From Archilochus colubris (Eukaryota; Chordata; Aves; Apodiformes; Trochilidae), in NCBI GenBank assembly GCA_023079485.1, contig CM041084.1, positions 21,604,609 to 21,668,608 of the forward strand: 64,000 bases of DNA, given 5' to 3'. Every line of letters begins with the position of its first letter. Positions within the stretch are counted from its first letter, which is position 1. The translations under genes were made by a program, and so were the position numbers. Positions 22,851 to 36,923 of this stretch are shown here, piece by piece. The notes under the pieces are model-generated. The model had not been told where the DNA came from. It saw only the letters and a list, made by a program, of their open reading frames with translations, and made no database searches.

Positions 22851-23641
22851 CTGGTGAAGGATTTCACACAAAACATCAGCTGTGCACTGGGCCCAAGAAG
22901 CCAAGGAGCGGCTGTGGAAAACCTCAGCCATCCTATACATATGGCAGTGATGCTACATCAGTCCCAGTGCTCTGGGCAGACTGATCATATAGGGTATTTC
23001 AAAGAAGCTGTGTCGTGGTTTGAAACCTATACCCAAAATGCGATGGGAGATGTTATAGTGAGGAAAACAAACTACTCCTTTTTACTTGACTGAAAGATAT
23101 CACACCTCCACAGCACTCCTGCAGATTTAATCCTGCATCACATGGAGGTTTCATGTCTACTAAAGTTAATCACCTCTACACTACCTGTGAGCTTGACATT
23201 GAGACACCTTCATTAATCAACAGAAAGAGATAAACTCCCCCATAAAGCCCTTGATCTGTCCTCAAAGTGGTTGAAACAGGTAGGATATATGGGTCTCTGG
23301 TAGTGATAATTGCATTAGACATTTAAGGCAAGTAAGTTAGATTGTAGTCTCAAAATCTGTGGCCTCTAATACCTGTCCCTTACTTTTCAGGTGGACAGGT
23401 AGAGCTGTGCCTTTGACAGCCCCAAATTACCTTCCATGGATTACTTTTGGTTCAGTACTTCTTGCCATTTGAAGACGTGGTTAAAGAGTTTTCTTCAGAT
23501 ATATCACTGTGTTTTTGGAAACTTTCTTTCTAAACAGAACTCATGATCATGAAGCAAAACATTTATAGCTGGATAAATACACAAACTGTTCAGTTTAAAG
23601 CTGGATAAATAATTTTGGCTTGACTTAGGTTTATTCCATCT
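22851..23641. other. Unique DNA, no gene recognised
   Basis: Contains GCTGGATAAATA twice, 36 bases apart (about 23569 and 23601). No coding or repeat feature supported. Confidence 0.55.
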
Positions 23642-23960
23642 GCTTTTATCATCTGTTGTTGCAATAATTTATAATTCCCTCCTAATATTAAAATGTCAGT
23701 GAATTAAAAAAAGTAACACAGATATGAACCTCTGGTAGCTAATGGTATTGCATTTAGCAAGTGAACCAAGTCATATAATTACACATTTTTCATCACCATA
23801 CATGCTTTTAATTGTGTAATTAATGTGTATTTGCATAATCATATAATGAGATCTTTATGATTCATGCTTTATGATAATATGGATGCATAAATTTCTATCT
23901 CAGAATTGTAACCATTTGCAAAGCTGTTATCATAATTTCTTTTTTTCTCATTGAAGAAAT
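23642..23960. promoter_or_regulatory. Candidate conserved noncoding element (homeodomain/POU-like motifs)
   Basis: Dense cluster of AT-rich transcription-factor-like words: TAATTA at 23776-23781 and 23817-23822, the octamer ATTTGCAT at 23829-23836 followed by AATCATATAATGAG, and further GCATAA/TAATAT words. There are no long homopolymers, repeats or open frames. This texture resembles vertebrate developmental enhancers. The assignment is inference only; conservation was not tested. Confidence 0.25.
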
Positions 23961-26900
23961 ATGAAGACCAAATGAATGATCTGATTTTATTGTCTCAGGC
24001 TTCTTTTATGACTTATCCTTAAGAACAGCTTTCCATGCTTACTAGTTCTTAGGAAGATGTTTCTAATGATAAAAAAATCTATCAAATATTTGAGTGGACA
24101 AATCTATCATTTAGATTAGGAAAAAACATAATGTAATTTCACAGGGTTTCCTGATTTTTATTAACCAGTTTATCTGTTTCCAGTCTTTTTAAATAATTGA
24201 AATGAGGATTTTGTCTGTAGATCAAGCCTATGGGAAAGGAATGTATGGATTTTGAATCTACAGTCTTCTGTCCTGCTTGGTAAAAATGATTTTTCATTAA
24301 CTTACTGAGAGCTTTTTATTGAATTTAACCTTCAATTCATGGTGCTTAATTACATCTCATTCCAGACAAGATGAGCCAATCTGGGCAGCTGGATGGTATT
24401 CAGGCAAATGTAACTACCTTAAAATATCTTTTTTTTCAAGATAATGTTTGTCAGGATTTCTAAAGCAGTGTTTAGAAGAGAAAAAACATGCCCAGCTTTT
24501 TATACTGTATTTACACATTTGTATTTATAAAATATCCATGTTGCTAAGTAAAATAAATAAATAAAAAACACTGGAATAAATCACTATTATAATCACGACT
24601 TTATTCCTCAACAACTTAGACCAAGGAGAGATCTATGGGGAGACCTGTGAGGTCACTGTGGATGACAACTATGACAGGAGCAGTAAAGATGACAGTATCT
24701 CCAGGCATTTACAAAGGTTGACATTATGTGTAAATGACAAATCTCTTCTAAATTGCAAAGGAATGTAAACAAAGTCAGAGCAAGACTTGGATGTTAACAC
24801 TGGCCTCTCTGTGCCTGCCTCCAGTGCCTATGCACTTCAGACAGTGATTTATTATGGCACTTCAGAATCCCACAGATTGGCCCTGTTACCTTGTGTCTTT
24901 GAGCAGCAATTTTGTTTTTGTCTGCTCTACCTTCAAAATTTGAGTTTTGCTTCAAAAACTGGTTGGAATTTTTTTCTCTTTGCACTTTTAAGATTCATTT
25001 TCAACCTGATATATGGTCTAGGCCAGTGATGTTTATACTCCTTCGTTTGCTGAGGCAATGACACAAAAACAGAGGTCAGGAGTTTTTGAGAAGAGGCTGC
25101 AGATTGCTGGTGTGACACCAGTAGGGTGTCCCTATACTTAGCTGTGCAGAACATTGGAAAGAAACAAACCCAAGGAGCTTCAGAAGCTACAACTATGATT
25201 TCAGTGGTTTGATTAGGAAAGTATAAAAAAATAGCAAAGTATTAAAGTTATTTTGCTTATTCATAATGAGTATTTTGCTTCTCATCACAAGGGTGTTGTT
25301 CAAATAGAATTCACATTTTATACAATTTCTCTGAGTATACTTAATATAAAGAGGGATAATTAAGAGAACTGCAAAATCTGTTCTTCCCAAATCTCCTGTA
25401 CATTACTCAATTATTACTCACATTTGATTTCAGTCCTGCCAGCTTCTGCAGTCAGATTGCTTTTTCTTTACTCTGTCACTTCATCCTGACTCTCTGTCAT
25501 TTGTAAAGTATTCCAGAGGCAAATTCTAGAAGAACTTTCTGCTCCTTTAAGTGCTTAAAACATTTCCCTTAAAGTCACTGGAATGATACCAGCTGACACC
25601 ACGAGCAGCTGGTACATATCCTTACTTTGGTTAAACCAAAACTTTAGTTATGGGCTCAGTAAAAAAATTCAGGTAGTAACACTTTGATCTACTTTTCATT
25701 TTTATTATAGTGTTATGTTATGTAGCTAAAAAATTTACTTTGGCACAAGCTGTCCGGCCATTATTAAAAAATAACAAGATGGGAAAACTTTGAGAAGGCA
25801 ATACTCAAAATTATTTAGGAATAAAGTGAAGGCAATTTTATGGGACAAAACATTTTTTTTTCTGTATCACAGGTGTACTGTTTCACTCTTTCTGGTTGTT
25901 TTTTTCTCAAGGCTATTAGTGGGTCACTTCCTGGAAAAATAACAAAGCAGCAGACATCAAATCACTCAGTGAAAAGTCAGATGACCAAAACATCGAAGAT
26001 TCTGGAGACTTAATATACAGATCTTTCAAGACCTGCACTCACAGCCTAGCAAAGATTCATCTTACCTTGGCACCTTTTCTGATAAGCTACCAGACCTAAA
26101 TTTATTTAACCCTGACACAGTCACAGTTGGAAACCCATCTTACACACAGAGAAATTAGTCAACCAATAAGTGCTAAAACTGAAAAAGCCTCAGGCTCAGA
26201 TGGGAATGACTCTGATTTTTATATAACAACCAGGCTTCTTCTGATACCATGCATTCCTCAAACTCCTGCTCCTTCAGTTCCACATCTCATATTATCTTCG
26301 ATCTAAGTCAGAGCAATACAGATTTTCTAGCAAATATTAATATCTTGCATTTCTCATCTGCAGATGTGAAAGCAATTTATAAAATAGATAAGTATCATCC
26401 TCCTTTACTCTGTGATAAATCTGGGGGCAGCTGGTATCATGAGCTCTTAAAGAAATTAAGCTGCCTGTGGGAGAGAGATATTATTATTAACTACAATTAT
26501 TATAGATTAACAAGCTAACAGGTAGGGAACAATGGGAAGGAATAAATGGTTGGGCTTTACAATGGAGGGAACTTAGATTACAAGGATTTTTGCTGTGTCT
26601 GTTATATTCAGAGCATACAGAAATAAAAAGGAATGGAGAACAAAGAGACTAATGATGATGTCAAATTATTCAGGGTAATAAAAATGAAAGCTGATTAAAA
26701 AGAGCTGTGGAGAAATGTCATGGTACCAAGCAGGGGACAGGGTGAGAGAAGAAGTTCTATGTAACAAATCTGAAGTGATGCACAAGGGGAAAAACAATCC
26801 ATGGCAATGGGTTCTAAACTACCAGTTTCCATTTGGGAAAGAGAAACTTTGGTTATAATAACAGATCTTTCCAACCATCAGGACAATTCTCAATAGTGGA

Positions 26901-29900
26901 GAAAAAACCCCAATGTGTATTGTAGCAATTAGAAGGAAACAAATATAACACAAAGCAGAATAAAAATTCTTATGCTGTTAATGTTAATTAAGTGTGAGTC
27001 ATATTGTGATTTCATTGACATGTGATAAAGAACTTCATTTCAAACAGGACTTTGTGGTAAGAGAAAAAGTTCAGAGAGGAGAATTGAAGTTGAAGGTTTG
27101 GAGTGCTTTATGAGAAATGAAGGTGATCAGGGAGCTCTGAAAGTAATCCACAGCATCACAGATGACACTAGTAAAGGGAGAAGGAGCAGTTGCTCATTGC
27201 TTCTTGTATCTTGAAAAAAAAAGTCAGAGTCAAGTGAAATAGAGAGATTATAAATTCGAATGAAGCAGCACTGCTTCTATTTAAAACCATGTATCACCCC
27301 ACCCCAAGATCTTATAACACCAAGTGCACTTGACAAAATCATGGAAGAAACATCCTTGATCAGCTATTAAGAACAGAGATTCCACATCTGACTCAGAAGC
27401 CCCTCGCTTACAGGTCACTGGAGCCTGAGAATATGTCATGGCATTTTTTTGACTCTTACGCTGCTCTTGTTAGAGACTGGAGAGATTCTAATGAATGGGA
27501 CTTCAAAGCTGCATCTTTCCTGGAAGGATGGTGGTTTAGACCAACAAGCAAAATCTTCTTTGTGAAATTCAGGACTGGCAATCCAAACCTTTCTACTGCC
27601 TCTTGCAGCTACATGGGAGATCTACTTTTCCTCAAGATACTAATACTCATCCTAGCTGGCATAGATTTTTCAGGATTCACTCCTTCAAATGGAAAGTTCT
27701 TAATCTGTGGGATGTGTCCAGCTCTTTTAGAAAGCAGAAAATACATTTCTGATGCAATATACTGCAGTCTTTAAAAATAGAAAGAGGAATTACAGCATAA
27801 CTTAAAACACATGAAAATACTAGAATTTCCTCTAACACTTTAAAATTATATTCACTCTTTCCATTGAACTATACTGCAAGGATGCATGTTCCTTTTGCTC
27901 ACAGATGAACACCTTTTATATTTTCCTTGAGTGTAATGCAGACTGCACATTGAATGAATGATAGGAATTAGCAGTTACTGCAAATAAAGATATTTATATT
28001 TTAATTCTTAAGTTCTTAAGAAATTGAATTGTCTGACTATTTCTAATCAAAATAACATATCCTCTAAGTACTGCCTGATGGTGTTAGTCATGTTTACAAG
28101 TTTCAGCAACAGCACCTAAAATGTTTCAGAGATATTTTATTGTACAATTACCTAATATACAGAGTACTGCAGCCAATAACATTGTCTTTTTTTCTCTCTT
28201 TAGTTACATCACTGTGGTCTAGGCTTCAGTGTTAAACCGCTGGATTAAAAATATGTCAGAGCAAAGAGCAAAATAAGATCTGTTAAATTATACTCTGGGC
28301 ACAGTCATGACCAAACAGGGAGCTGAAAGTAAAATTCAGACTGAACTTTCAAACTGTGCACAGGATTTTAATCAAACCACATCCATTAAAGCCGACACAA
28401 ATCACAGAACTTAAATCATGCAAAACTCTCTGAGGGCCAGATTCAAGCCTGTGCTGAGGTCCACCCACCCAAGGAACATAAAGGGACCTTGAAACAGCCT
28501 TTAAAGTGCAGCAGAGGAATTCTCTAGAATGGAGAAATCTGCAGCTAGCATAAAACTGATGTTGCTATCTCTTCATCAGTCCCTCTGGCCCACAACATAT
28601 AAGAGGCATATCAAGGACAAAAGGGAGAGCAGCCAGAATATATTGTGAACTGCAGAGCCTTGCCAGTGTAATGGGAATTTTGGATATCAGGCACTAAAAA
28701 AGCACAGATGTGTGTTATGATGTAAGTTCTCTCCATCCCCATATTTCTCCCCTTTAAGAAATACCTCTGCTTCCAAAATTGTCCCTGCTGCTTGCTGGGG
28801 AGAACTAGTTTAAAAGTTTGCAGGAGGAGAAGAAGCATCAGTGAAAATCTCAAAGGTTAAATAATAGAGTTTTATAGCTGTTAAAAAACAATGACTTGTA
28901 ACCTTGTGGGGATCTTTCACTGTATAAAAGTCACACTCATTTTTTTCACTATGCCTGTTATCCAGCTGACCATTCAGACAAATTAATGAGTCTACTGCCA
29001 CCAAAAACAGAGGTTTCTAACAAAGGGAGTTTGGCTGCAGCTCACACAGGGGTGAGGGGCTGAAGGGGGGAGGATGATTAGGATCGGCTGGGTAATTTGG
29101 CTCTGGGTGGTTAATTGGGAGTTCATCCCTCATCCCTCTGAAAGCCCACTGATGTCAAAAAACAACACTGAAAGCCTTGGTTTATTAACACTATCAGACT
29201 GGTAAAACAGACCGGATTTAGACCAGGTGCCAGCCTCTTGCTGTTCTGTCAAACTAACGATAGTACATCATAGTGTTTATGTCAGCTGGTTGCATAATGA
29301 TGGATGATGCTTGATATGGCATGAAATGAGATCTATTTGGATAAAAGGTGCTTTCCCACCAAAAATATTTGGGTTAAAACTATCTTACAAAAGTTTAAGT
29401 AGACAAAGGTGATTTCAACACTTACACTCATGTGGCTGTGCTTAGTTCTGTGTGTGTAGGTACCCTAAACTAGACTACTGCCTAGAAAACATGGGTTAAG
29501 TATAAACGGTACTGACTGGTGGCACCTTAAAGAAAAAGGTTCTTTCCCACTTAAGAAGGCTGATTGTGCAGGGTAAGGTGTCATAAGGATCATAAGGACA
29601 TCACAGTATATATGATAACATCAATTTTCCACCAGATGCAAAGGCAATGCAAACATGTCCTTGTACTCCTTGATTTCTGAGCACTGCTCCCAAGTCACTC
29701 TGCTCCCTCCATTAGGCCAGTGCAACCACCTGAGTGTAGCACTGTATTTGTGATCACTTAAAAATAGAAAAAAACTATATTTTCTCACTGTTGCAGCATA
29801 AACAATGGCATCACCACCATCTAAAGGAGGCAGCAAAATCTGCACAAGAATGGGAATGGTTAGCCAAACCAGGTGAGGGTGAAAATGCCTTAGACTAGTT

Positions 29901-30803
29901 TTGCCACTAAGTAAAACATATTTTTGAACTATTCGCTGAGGCAATCAAGTGCAGCCCAGCTTGCTTTGTCTCAGAGCCCTTAAAAACAGCCATGCTGTAC
30001 AAGGCATAGAAAAATTAGTAGTTGAGTAGGCAGAACCACAGATTCTGATGACCCAATTACATTGTTTTAGAGTGCAAAAAACCCACCAAGATACATGAAG
30101 GTAGAATACCCAGACACTGATACTTGATGGCTTTTTGTTTACACAGTATAGAGAAGACAGACACAGACAGTTCTGTAGATTGACAAATCCATAAGTAAAT
30201 TATTAGCTTAGGAAAAAAGTTATTCTGAGCCTTCTGTTGTGTTTTCCTCAAGGAGCCCACTCTACTGCTATTAATAACTGAGATGTAAAATAAAGCAGAG
30301 TGCAGTATTTTAGTAACAATTATTCTGATAAATCTAACAAAGTTTTCACTTCACAGAGCATTAGATTTAAGGCATTATATCCCCAGTTGGAGCTGATTAT
30401 CAAGACTCCTCCTCCATGTAGCAGAGAGAAGGACACATCCAGCATGAGGATGATCCTATCCTGAGACACTTGGTACAAAGAGACACAGGATGAATATCCA
30501 CTGGTGGTGTTTCCATCTCTTTATTGGCTCTGCAGAGAGGCTAGGCAAACAGCTTGATGTATAAGTTGTACAAATAGCTTAAAGTAACTTCAAATTGTGG
30601 AAGTTAGGAAAGATAAATCCTAATCTTCACAGTTTCCCTTTGCTTTCTTTTTGTCATACAGTAATTTTGTTGTGTCTCTTTTCAGCACAAATTCTTTAAA
30701 TCACAGAACTGAAAATCATTTGTGATGGATGCCTGCAATTACAGCTGTGTCTGCACTGCACAAATATGCACGTAGCAGTCATCCAAATTCTCAGAGCTCT
30801 TCC
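23961..30803. other. Unique DNA, no gene recognised
   Basis: This long stretch has no transposon that I recognise. It holds a short (AAAT)n tract near 24547-24567 and a G-rich patch at 29048-29078. Open frames such as 27433-27774 (113 codons) and 29621-29944 (-, 107 codons) show no domain. Small exons flanked by introns cannot be excluded by eye. Confidence 0.5.
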
Positions 30804-30960
30804 TGTAGTGAAATGAGGCAACCAGGTGCCACTAATTGCCAGGTAGTGGGCATGAGCTTGTGTTAAGCCCACCTGTGCCTGATTAGGAAAGGGCCCCACT
30901 GCGCATGAGCAAGATCGGGGGCCAATAAAAGGTGAGGCTCAAACTCACAGCTCCCAACTC
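30804..30960 (+). mobile_element. ERV LTR 5' portion, same family as 14104
   Basis: It begins TGTAGTGAAATGAGG and is nearly identical to the 14104 LTR for about 85 bases; only a few differences are visible. It then follows the same CACTGCGCA...GGGGCCAATAAAAGG path with AATAAA at 30924-30929. Similarity fades after AGGTGAGGCTCAAACTCACAG (about 30955), so the LTR is 3'-truncated or replaced there. No matching target duplication was found. It is in the same orientation as the 14104 copy. Confidence 0.8.
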
Positions 30961-33900
30961 TGAAGCAGGAGAAAAAACCCTTTAGCTCTGGAGGCTTCTC
31001 ATGAACAGGTAGGAGACCTTCAGGGAAATGTCCTGACATTTGCAATTTGTGTTTTAATTCAGATTTTTTGCTGTTGTCCCACCTGAAGGTCCTGAAGGGT
31101 GTTACTGAGAAGCTGAAGCCAGAACTTAATGTGTTTGCCCACCTAGTGCCCAGGTTCTAGTGTATATAATTTTGCTTTCTGATGTGTTCAGTCACAGGTC
31201 TGTAGCTCCTCAGTGGTATTGCAGGGACCAGCACCACTAAAACATTTTCAGTAAAAACATTTTCACTAAAAACACCTCCTCAGACCACTTAATGGATATT
31301 TGTGTGGTGGTCTTCATTTAGTGCTTTTGAGTAGATTCTAATTTAAATTTGGATGCAAAAATATTTTCTAATATTCCTAAGAATAGTTTTATTTTATACC
31401 TATAGTACCTTGTTTTTCTTGAATTCTTTTCTTAGTGAGAATTGTTTTGAAAATGCAGTTATCTTTTGATTAAAATTTTTTCCCAGAAATGGAAAGAGGA
31501 AGAATAAAGAAACCTCATTTTATTGTGAGTTACTATGAGTAATTAGGGGAAGATTTATATTTAAGTCAGTTTTGAGATGCACAATTAATAAAAAGAAAAG
31601 AAAAACTGAATTTGAGGTGATCATTTCAAATTAGGGCTATTAAAATGTCATAAAATATTCTCCCTTTTCACAAGTGCTTTCCAGAGACGCATAAAAAATC
31701 AGAATTTTTACATAGTATGATCATTATCACATAAAGGAATTTATGTATTGGCTAGAAGAAAAGGTAAATACATTTCTAGCCAAAGAAATTGAGAGAAATT
31801 CATTCTGCTGCTGCCAGAAGAGCAGTTTCTAGATAATTAGAGCTCACCCTGCTCAGTATAATAAGCACCAAGTGAGAAAGATTATTCCATAAATTTAGGG
31901 GAGAAAAAGCATGGTGATTTTTTTTAGAAATGTGAATAAAATAACACTTTTGGAATGTGTACAGTAGAGCTCTCACCTCTGCTATAATGTATCACTACCT
32001 TTTTCAGAATAAGGCTATGATTTTTTGTTTCTTTCTTCAGTTCTGTGACAACTTTTGTTCCCCCTTGATGTTGATCCACTGAAATGAACTTCAGGTTCCA
32101 TTAGGAAATCAATAGTTTTAGTGAATTGGATCAAGAGAGGTCATAATTCCAGTATTTTTCCTCTCCAGTGAATACATCAATGACAAATTATTTCTGTCCA
32201 GCAGATGTGGTAGATAAGAAAAGCTGCACATTGACTGATACATGGGTAGAATGAATGCATGTATTGAGCTGGTACCTGTAGATTTTAGCCACTCCCCTGC
32301 TACCAGATTTCAGTCAGTGCAGATGAGGTGTAGGGTCAGGTTCATATGTGACACAAGTGCAGATGTAGATGACTCCAAGTTTGTGCTTTTCTATCACGTT
32401 TCTAGAGTGCTCATTACTGTGATAGTGAAGCGCTCACTGCCAGCAAAATTTTGAAGCATTTAATGAAATACTATAATCAATAACATGAAACTCAGTGAGA
32501 ATATTTTTCTGTCAATAGATTTCTTAAAGATTCCTGAGACGTGTAATGTGGCTTGGACTTCTAATAACATATTTTGGAAAGCTAAGAGTTACTGAACACA
32601 TTAAATTCCTAGTCTTCTCTGTGCTGAAATTATTTCCGAGATGTCATTGATTCTCGTCTGTTATGCTTAATTGGAAGTTCTGAAATAATTGTCTCCCTCT
32701 CTCCCCCAGTACATATTAAGGAAACACAGTTATTTGCATGATAAAGTAGAATATGCAATTAAATTTGACTAGTTTAAAGAATTAGTGCAGTTTTAATGTA
32801 AATTAAAGAGCTCTTACTCTATTGCCTACAACTGTAGAAGTCCAGCACATTTATTTGGAGAGGCATTTGATTAGTTCTGTTCCTTGAGGCTACTTCTGCT
32901 TTCAGCAACTTTTTTACAACTGCCCAGATAGCAAGATCTTCAGGGAGAAGCATATACTTTCTACTTTGTATAAAGCTGATCTTTTCCAAGGTTGGAAATC
33001 AGATCTGGTTTCACAGTAATCCAGAGCAACTCAGAGCACAAACTGCAGTGACTGCTATTTACCCAGGAGATCAAGCAGCTGGGGTCAAACTCCAGCCTAG
33101 ACAAGATCTTAGTAAAGAACCTACTTAAGATTCTGCATATGTCTAGAAATTGTTCCTTGTGATTTAACCCCAAATTCCCTCAAAGGCCTCTTGTCCATGT
33201 ATAACATTGTCTTTGCCATGTAGTCCCTGAAATCTCCCTCACTATTTAAAATTTCACACCATATTTCAGTGAGAATTAGGATGTTATGTTTGGAAACCAC
33301 CACAAAGATTTAGCTGGTGCTATTCCCATCTGTCTTGGATTTTTTTCCCCTCTTTAAACAGAAACTTCATGTACTTTTCCCTCCTTCTGTGTCTTACCAA
33401 CTGGCTTCCTGAGTCCAAGCAAGCAAAATTGTTTCTTCTCATTTTTTCCCTTCCCCAATACTGGCAAAAAGAAAGTATAAAAGCTGCAACTCTGAGTGCA
33501 AGGCAGGAGAACTCATTGCCTGAGGAAAACAAAAGGCTGTAGGGAAAACTCAGTCCATGCTAGACAGTGAAAAAAGATGTCCTTTTCTCTGAAAAAAATC
33601 TGCTTGATTGTCCTTTGCAAGAAGAAGAAAAAGCCAGGCAGGAAATAGATGTTGGACCATTTTCCTTATGGAGAGACCTGGAAGCCTTCAGCCAAAGTGA
33701 GAGCTCTACAGTGCTGACAGACCTGAATCTCCCACCGATCTCTCAATAAAAGGTGCTCATGTAGCTGAGGGGTGAACTGACATCCTTTGGAAAACAAATA
33801 TATCTTAGGGCAGTGGATGCTTTTCTTTAGCAATGGTGCACCACCAAGCTGATATAAATCTAAACGGAAAATCTGTATCCATAAAACATGCCTAGGTAAA

Positions 33901-36900
33901 AGCTCCAGTCTTCCTAACAGGCACTTTGAATGAGTGAAGCTGTTCTGGTCTGGACCATAACAGCCAAAACAGCCAAACACTCTGAAACCACATCAGAACT
34001 TCCACTCTGTTCTATTAGTAACTCTAAGACTTGTAAAGGGAACAATGAAGGAATTAATTTGAGTTTCATGAATTTCCTACCCTAGAAGTCCAATTCCTGT
34101 GGTTTCTTACAAGTTAAGAATGGTCACTTCTGCCTTAGCTAGTACTGTGAGCTTGATTATCCTGGCAAGCATCACTGCCAACAAGGAGAAAGATATGAGA
34201 TAGTATGGTTGTAGGCATGAGGCTCACTTAATAATTTAATGGAACTGCTAATTGATCTCATTATTCAATTAATGATGGAAGGCTTGTGATATCTGGCTTA
34301 ATTTGCCTGCTCCCTGGAGTCAAATTGATAAGAATGTTTTTTATTTCCAAGAATCATCAATATTTACAAACATGTATATTCACAAACATTTTAAAGCTTT
34401 TAGCCTCAGTATCTTTCTGGTCTATTATTTTCTCTAACATCTCAGTTATGGACAGAATGATTGATGTTTGTCTGCAGAGACTAAAACCAAAATATGTACC
34501 ACATTCAGGTCTCTTTTTGGAAGTTAAATACCATTTTAGCTGTTAAAGTGCCCTTCAATGAAACAATAGCATCCATTTCCTATTTTTGTGTGAAGCCAAA
34601 ACCATAATAAATACCTATTAGCTTGTTTGGCTTACCCCTATGTTTCAAGCTCCTTCTAATTTAAGTAGTACCAGTGTGCAGGCACAGATACAGGCAGTTT
34701 AAATAGTTTCCTTACACTTGTCCTTGAGGTTTGTGCACAATATACATTTTAGACTTTTCTGAGTGCCTAGCTGTTAAACCTCAATGCAAGCTTGATGAGC
34801 AGATCATAAAATAATGTAATTTGCACTTAAAGTCAAAATATATGAAGCGTGTTCTAAGTAGGTTAGAATAATGAAGATAAATTACTGGAACACTTGCTTA
34901 AATTCTAGATGAAGGGGGAAGTTGTGAAGGTGTGACATTGATTACTGTGTTATTATTTTTTCCTTTCACTCTTATTTCCACCCAGGCAAAACTCCCAGGG
35001 ACTGAATATAGCTGACAAGCTATTGCTCTACATGAGGAGAATCACTCTTAGCAACAGGATGAGCAAACAAGTAGTTTAATAGCTCTTGTTTTCACCTGTG
35101 AAAACAAGGACTGAAAACTGCATTTCTGGTGTACTTGATTGAAGGAATTTTGGTGATGAACAAGGAAGGAAATTCCCTGTGAAAGCATGAGAAAAACAGA
35201 TCTAAGTCAAAGCTATGCTTTTTAATTTTTTTTTTGTTTCTTTTTTTTATAATAGTGACATGCCCTATAAAGAGAAGAGGACTGGAGAAGAGCCTTTGTA
35301 AAAACAGTGGAATGATTTCTGTGACAGTCCTGTGTAAAACCTCTGTGGTTTATACCTAAGTAGATATGAGTATAGGGGTCAGTTCAAATGACCTTGCATT
35401 TTCCACAGGTAGGAATTTGTATATGGGCAATTACTATGAAGTAGCTGATGAAAGCCACTGCCTATCAGTAAACTCTCACCACATGGTAAATGCAATGTAA
35501 TTTGAAGAAGATCATACCAGATACCTGACCTTACACATTGAGCCTGTAAATAGATGAATGCCTTTCTACTGTGCTCCTTTGTCTCAAGTGTTTGTTAGGG
35601 AAAGTAGGAAAAGAGGAGCATCTTGTGACAGAGAAAAATGTACTCAAGCTTTACTAGTGTCTGCTGCTAGAAGTCCTTGGTGAGTAGGGTGCAACAGAAA
35701 TGAATGGAAGGACCTTCAGCCAGTGAATAAGGAGGCAATGGAGTTTGAAGAGAGGCTGCCTCACAAAAGCTTGTTTTGTGAGCATAAGAACTGCTTGGGC
35801 TGTGAGTTCTTTATAGCTGTATTGGACTTATATATATATGTTAAAGATAATTCACAAGGAGGCTTCACTTAGAACTTCCTCTTGGAAGGGGAAAGATCAT
35901 GTTTTATCCTGGTGTATACTGACGTACCAAAGCCAGTTAATTTCTTTGTGTATGTATAATTTTATGCTTATTTGTATTAAATTTGCTTTCATATTATTTG
36001 AATTCTCTTCTCATAATTTTTAGACTCTAAGTTCCTCATTATCTTCCTATTTTCTGACTGAAACAAATAATTTAGTTAAGATTACATGTTGCCTGTAGTA
36101 AAAGCCTAATTATGACACTGCTCCATGGCAAAGCTACCTTATATGCAGCTGAGAAACAGAATCCAGCAGTATTTTTCTTCCTATTACACAGAAAACACCT
36201 AATGCTTCTACCTAGATAGCTTACATGTATGTAGATAAATGACCTTTTAATAATCTGAGAAATATTTCAGCATGAGTAAGATCTTCACAGTCAATCATAT
36301 TCTGAGACACTGAAGAATTACCTCAAACCTCTAGTATAACCATTCCCATGTACCTCTGCAGAAGTAATGATGTAAAAAATCTTGCTATTTTACATTTTAA
36401 ATGCAAACTATTATATGAATAATAGTTTCACACTGAAAGTTCTGTTTTCAGGGTTGTTATTTAATACCTTTATTAATACCTAAATTTAATGTTTAATATA
36501 TTAAAAACTACGTTTTTTGAATTATTATAGTAAAAATACTTTGTCCTTGAGCAAAACAGAGAGCAGCATCTGATGACAGCACAGTCTGAGCTGTCTTTGA
36601 ACTGACTTATTCCTGAACTGCTGGGTAGTGCAGCTGGGGAAGGAGGGAGCTCAAGGTAATCTCTAGAATCCAGGACATAATTTGCATCCTACTGTGGCCT
36701 GTGTGCTGTCCATGCTATGGTGTCCATTTTAGTTTGGATTTATTTAGTGCAGTGGTTGCCTTGGATCTCAGTGTGAGCACACACTCTGTGCAGCCAGTTC
36801 ATTATTTGGTTGGTAGAGAATGCAGAGATGACAACACATTCTTTAGATTTCCCTTCCTATTTACTTACAGGATAAGACAATGGAAAGGGACTTATTGACA

Positions 36901-36923
36901 GAAGTCAGGATTTAAGCAATGTA
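30961..36923. other. Unique DNA, no gene recognised
   Basis: Contains a short tandem repetition (AAAACATTTTCA-type unit, about 31239-31270) and T-runs near 35223-35249. Two motif-dense AT-rich patches lie at 32640-32830 and 34225-34285 (see findings), and an AT-rich 10-bp inverted repeat at 36405-36428. Open frames such as 33666-33980 (-) show no domain. Confidence 0.5.

Noticed and set aside
24601..24770. Acidic, exon-like open stretch (around GEIYGETCEVTVDDNYDRS)
   Set aside because: No convincing acceptor or donor, no ATG, no family recognised; kept only as a note.
27433..27774. 113-codon frame considered as an exon or small gene
   Set aside because: No recognisable domain, no convincing splice or promoter context.
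36405..36428. 10-bp AT-rich stem with 4-nt loop
   Set aside because: AT-rich composition makes this likely by chance.
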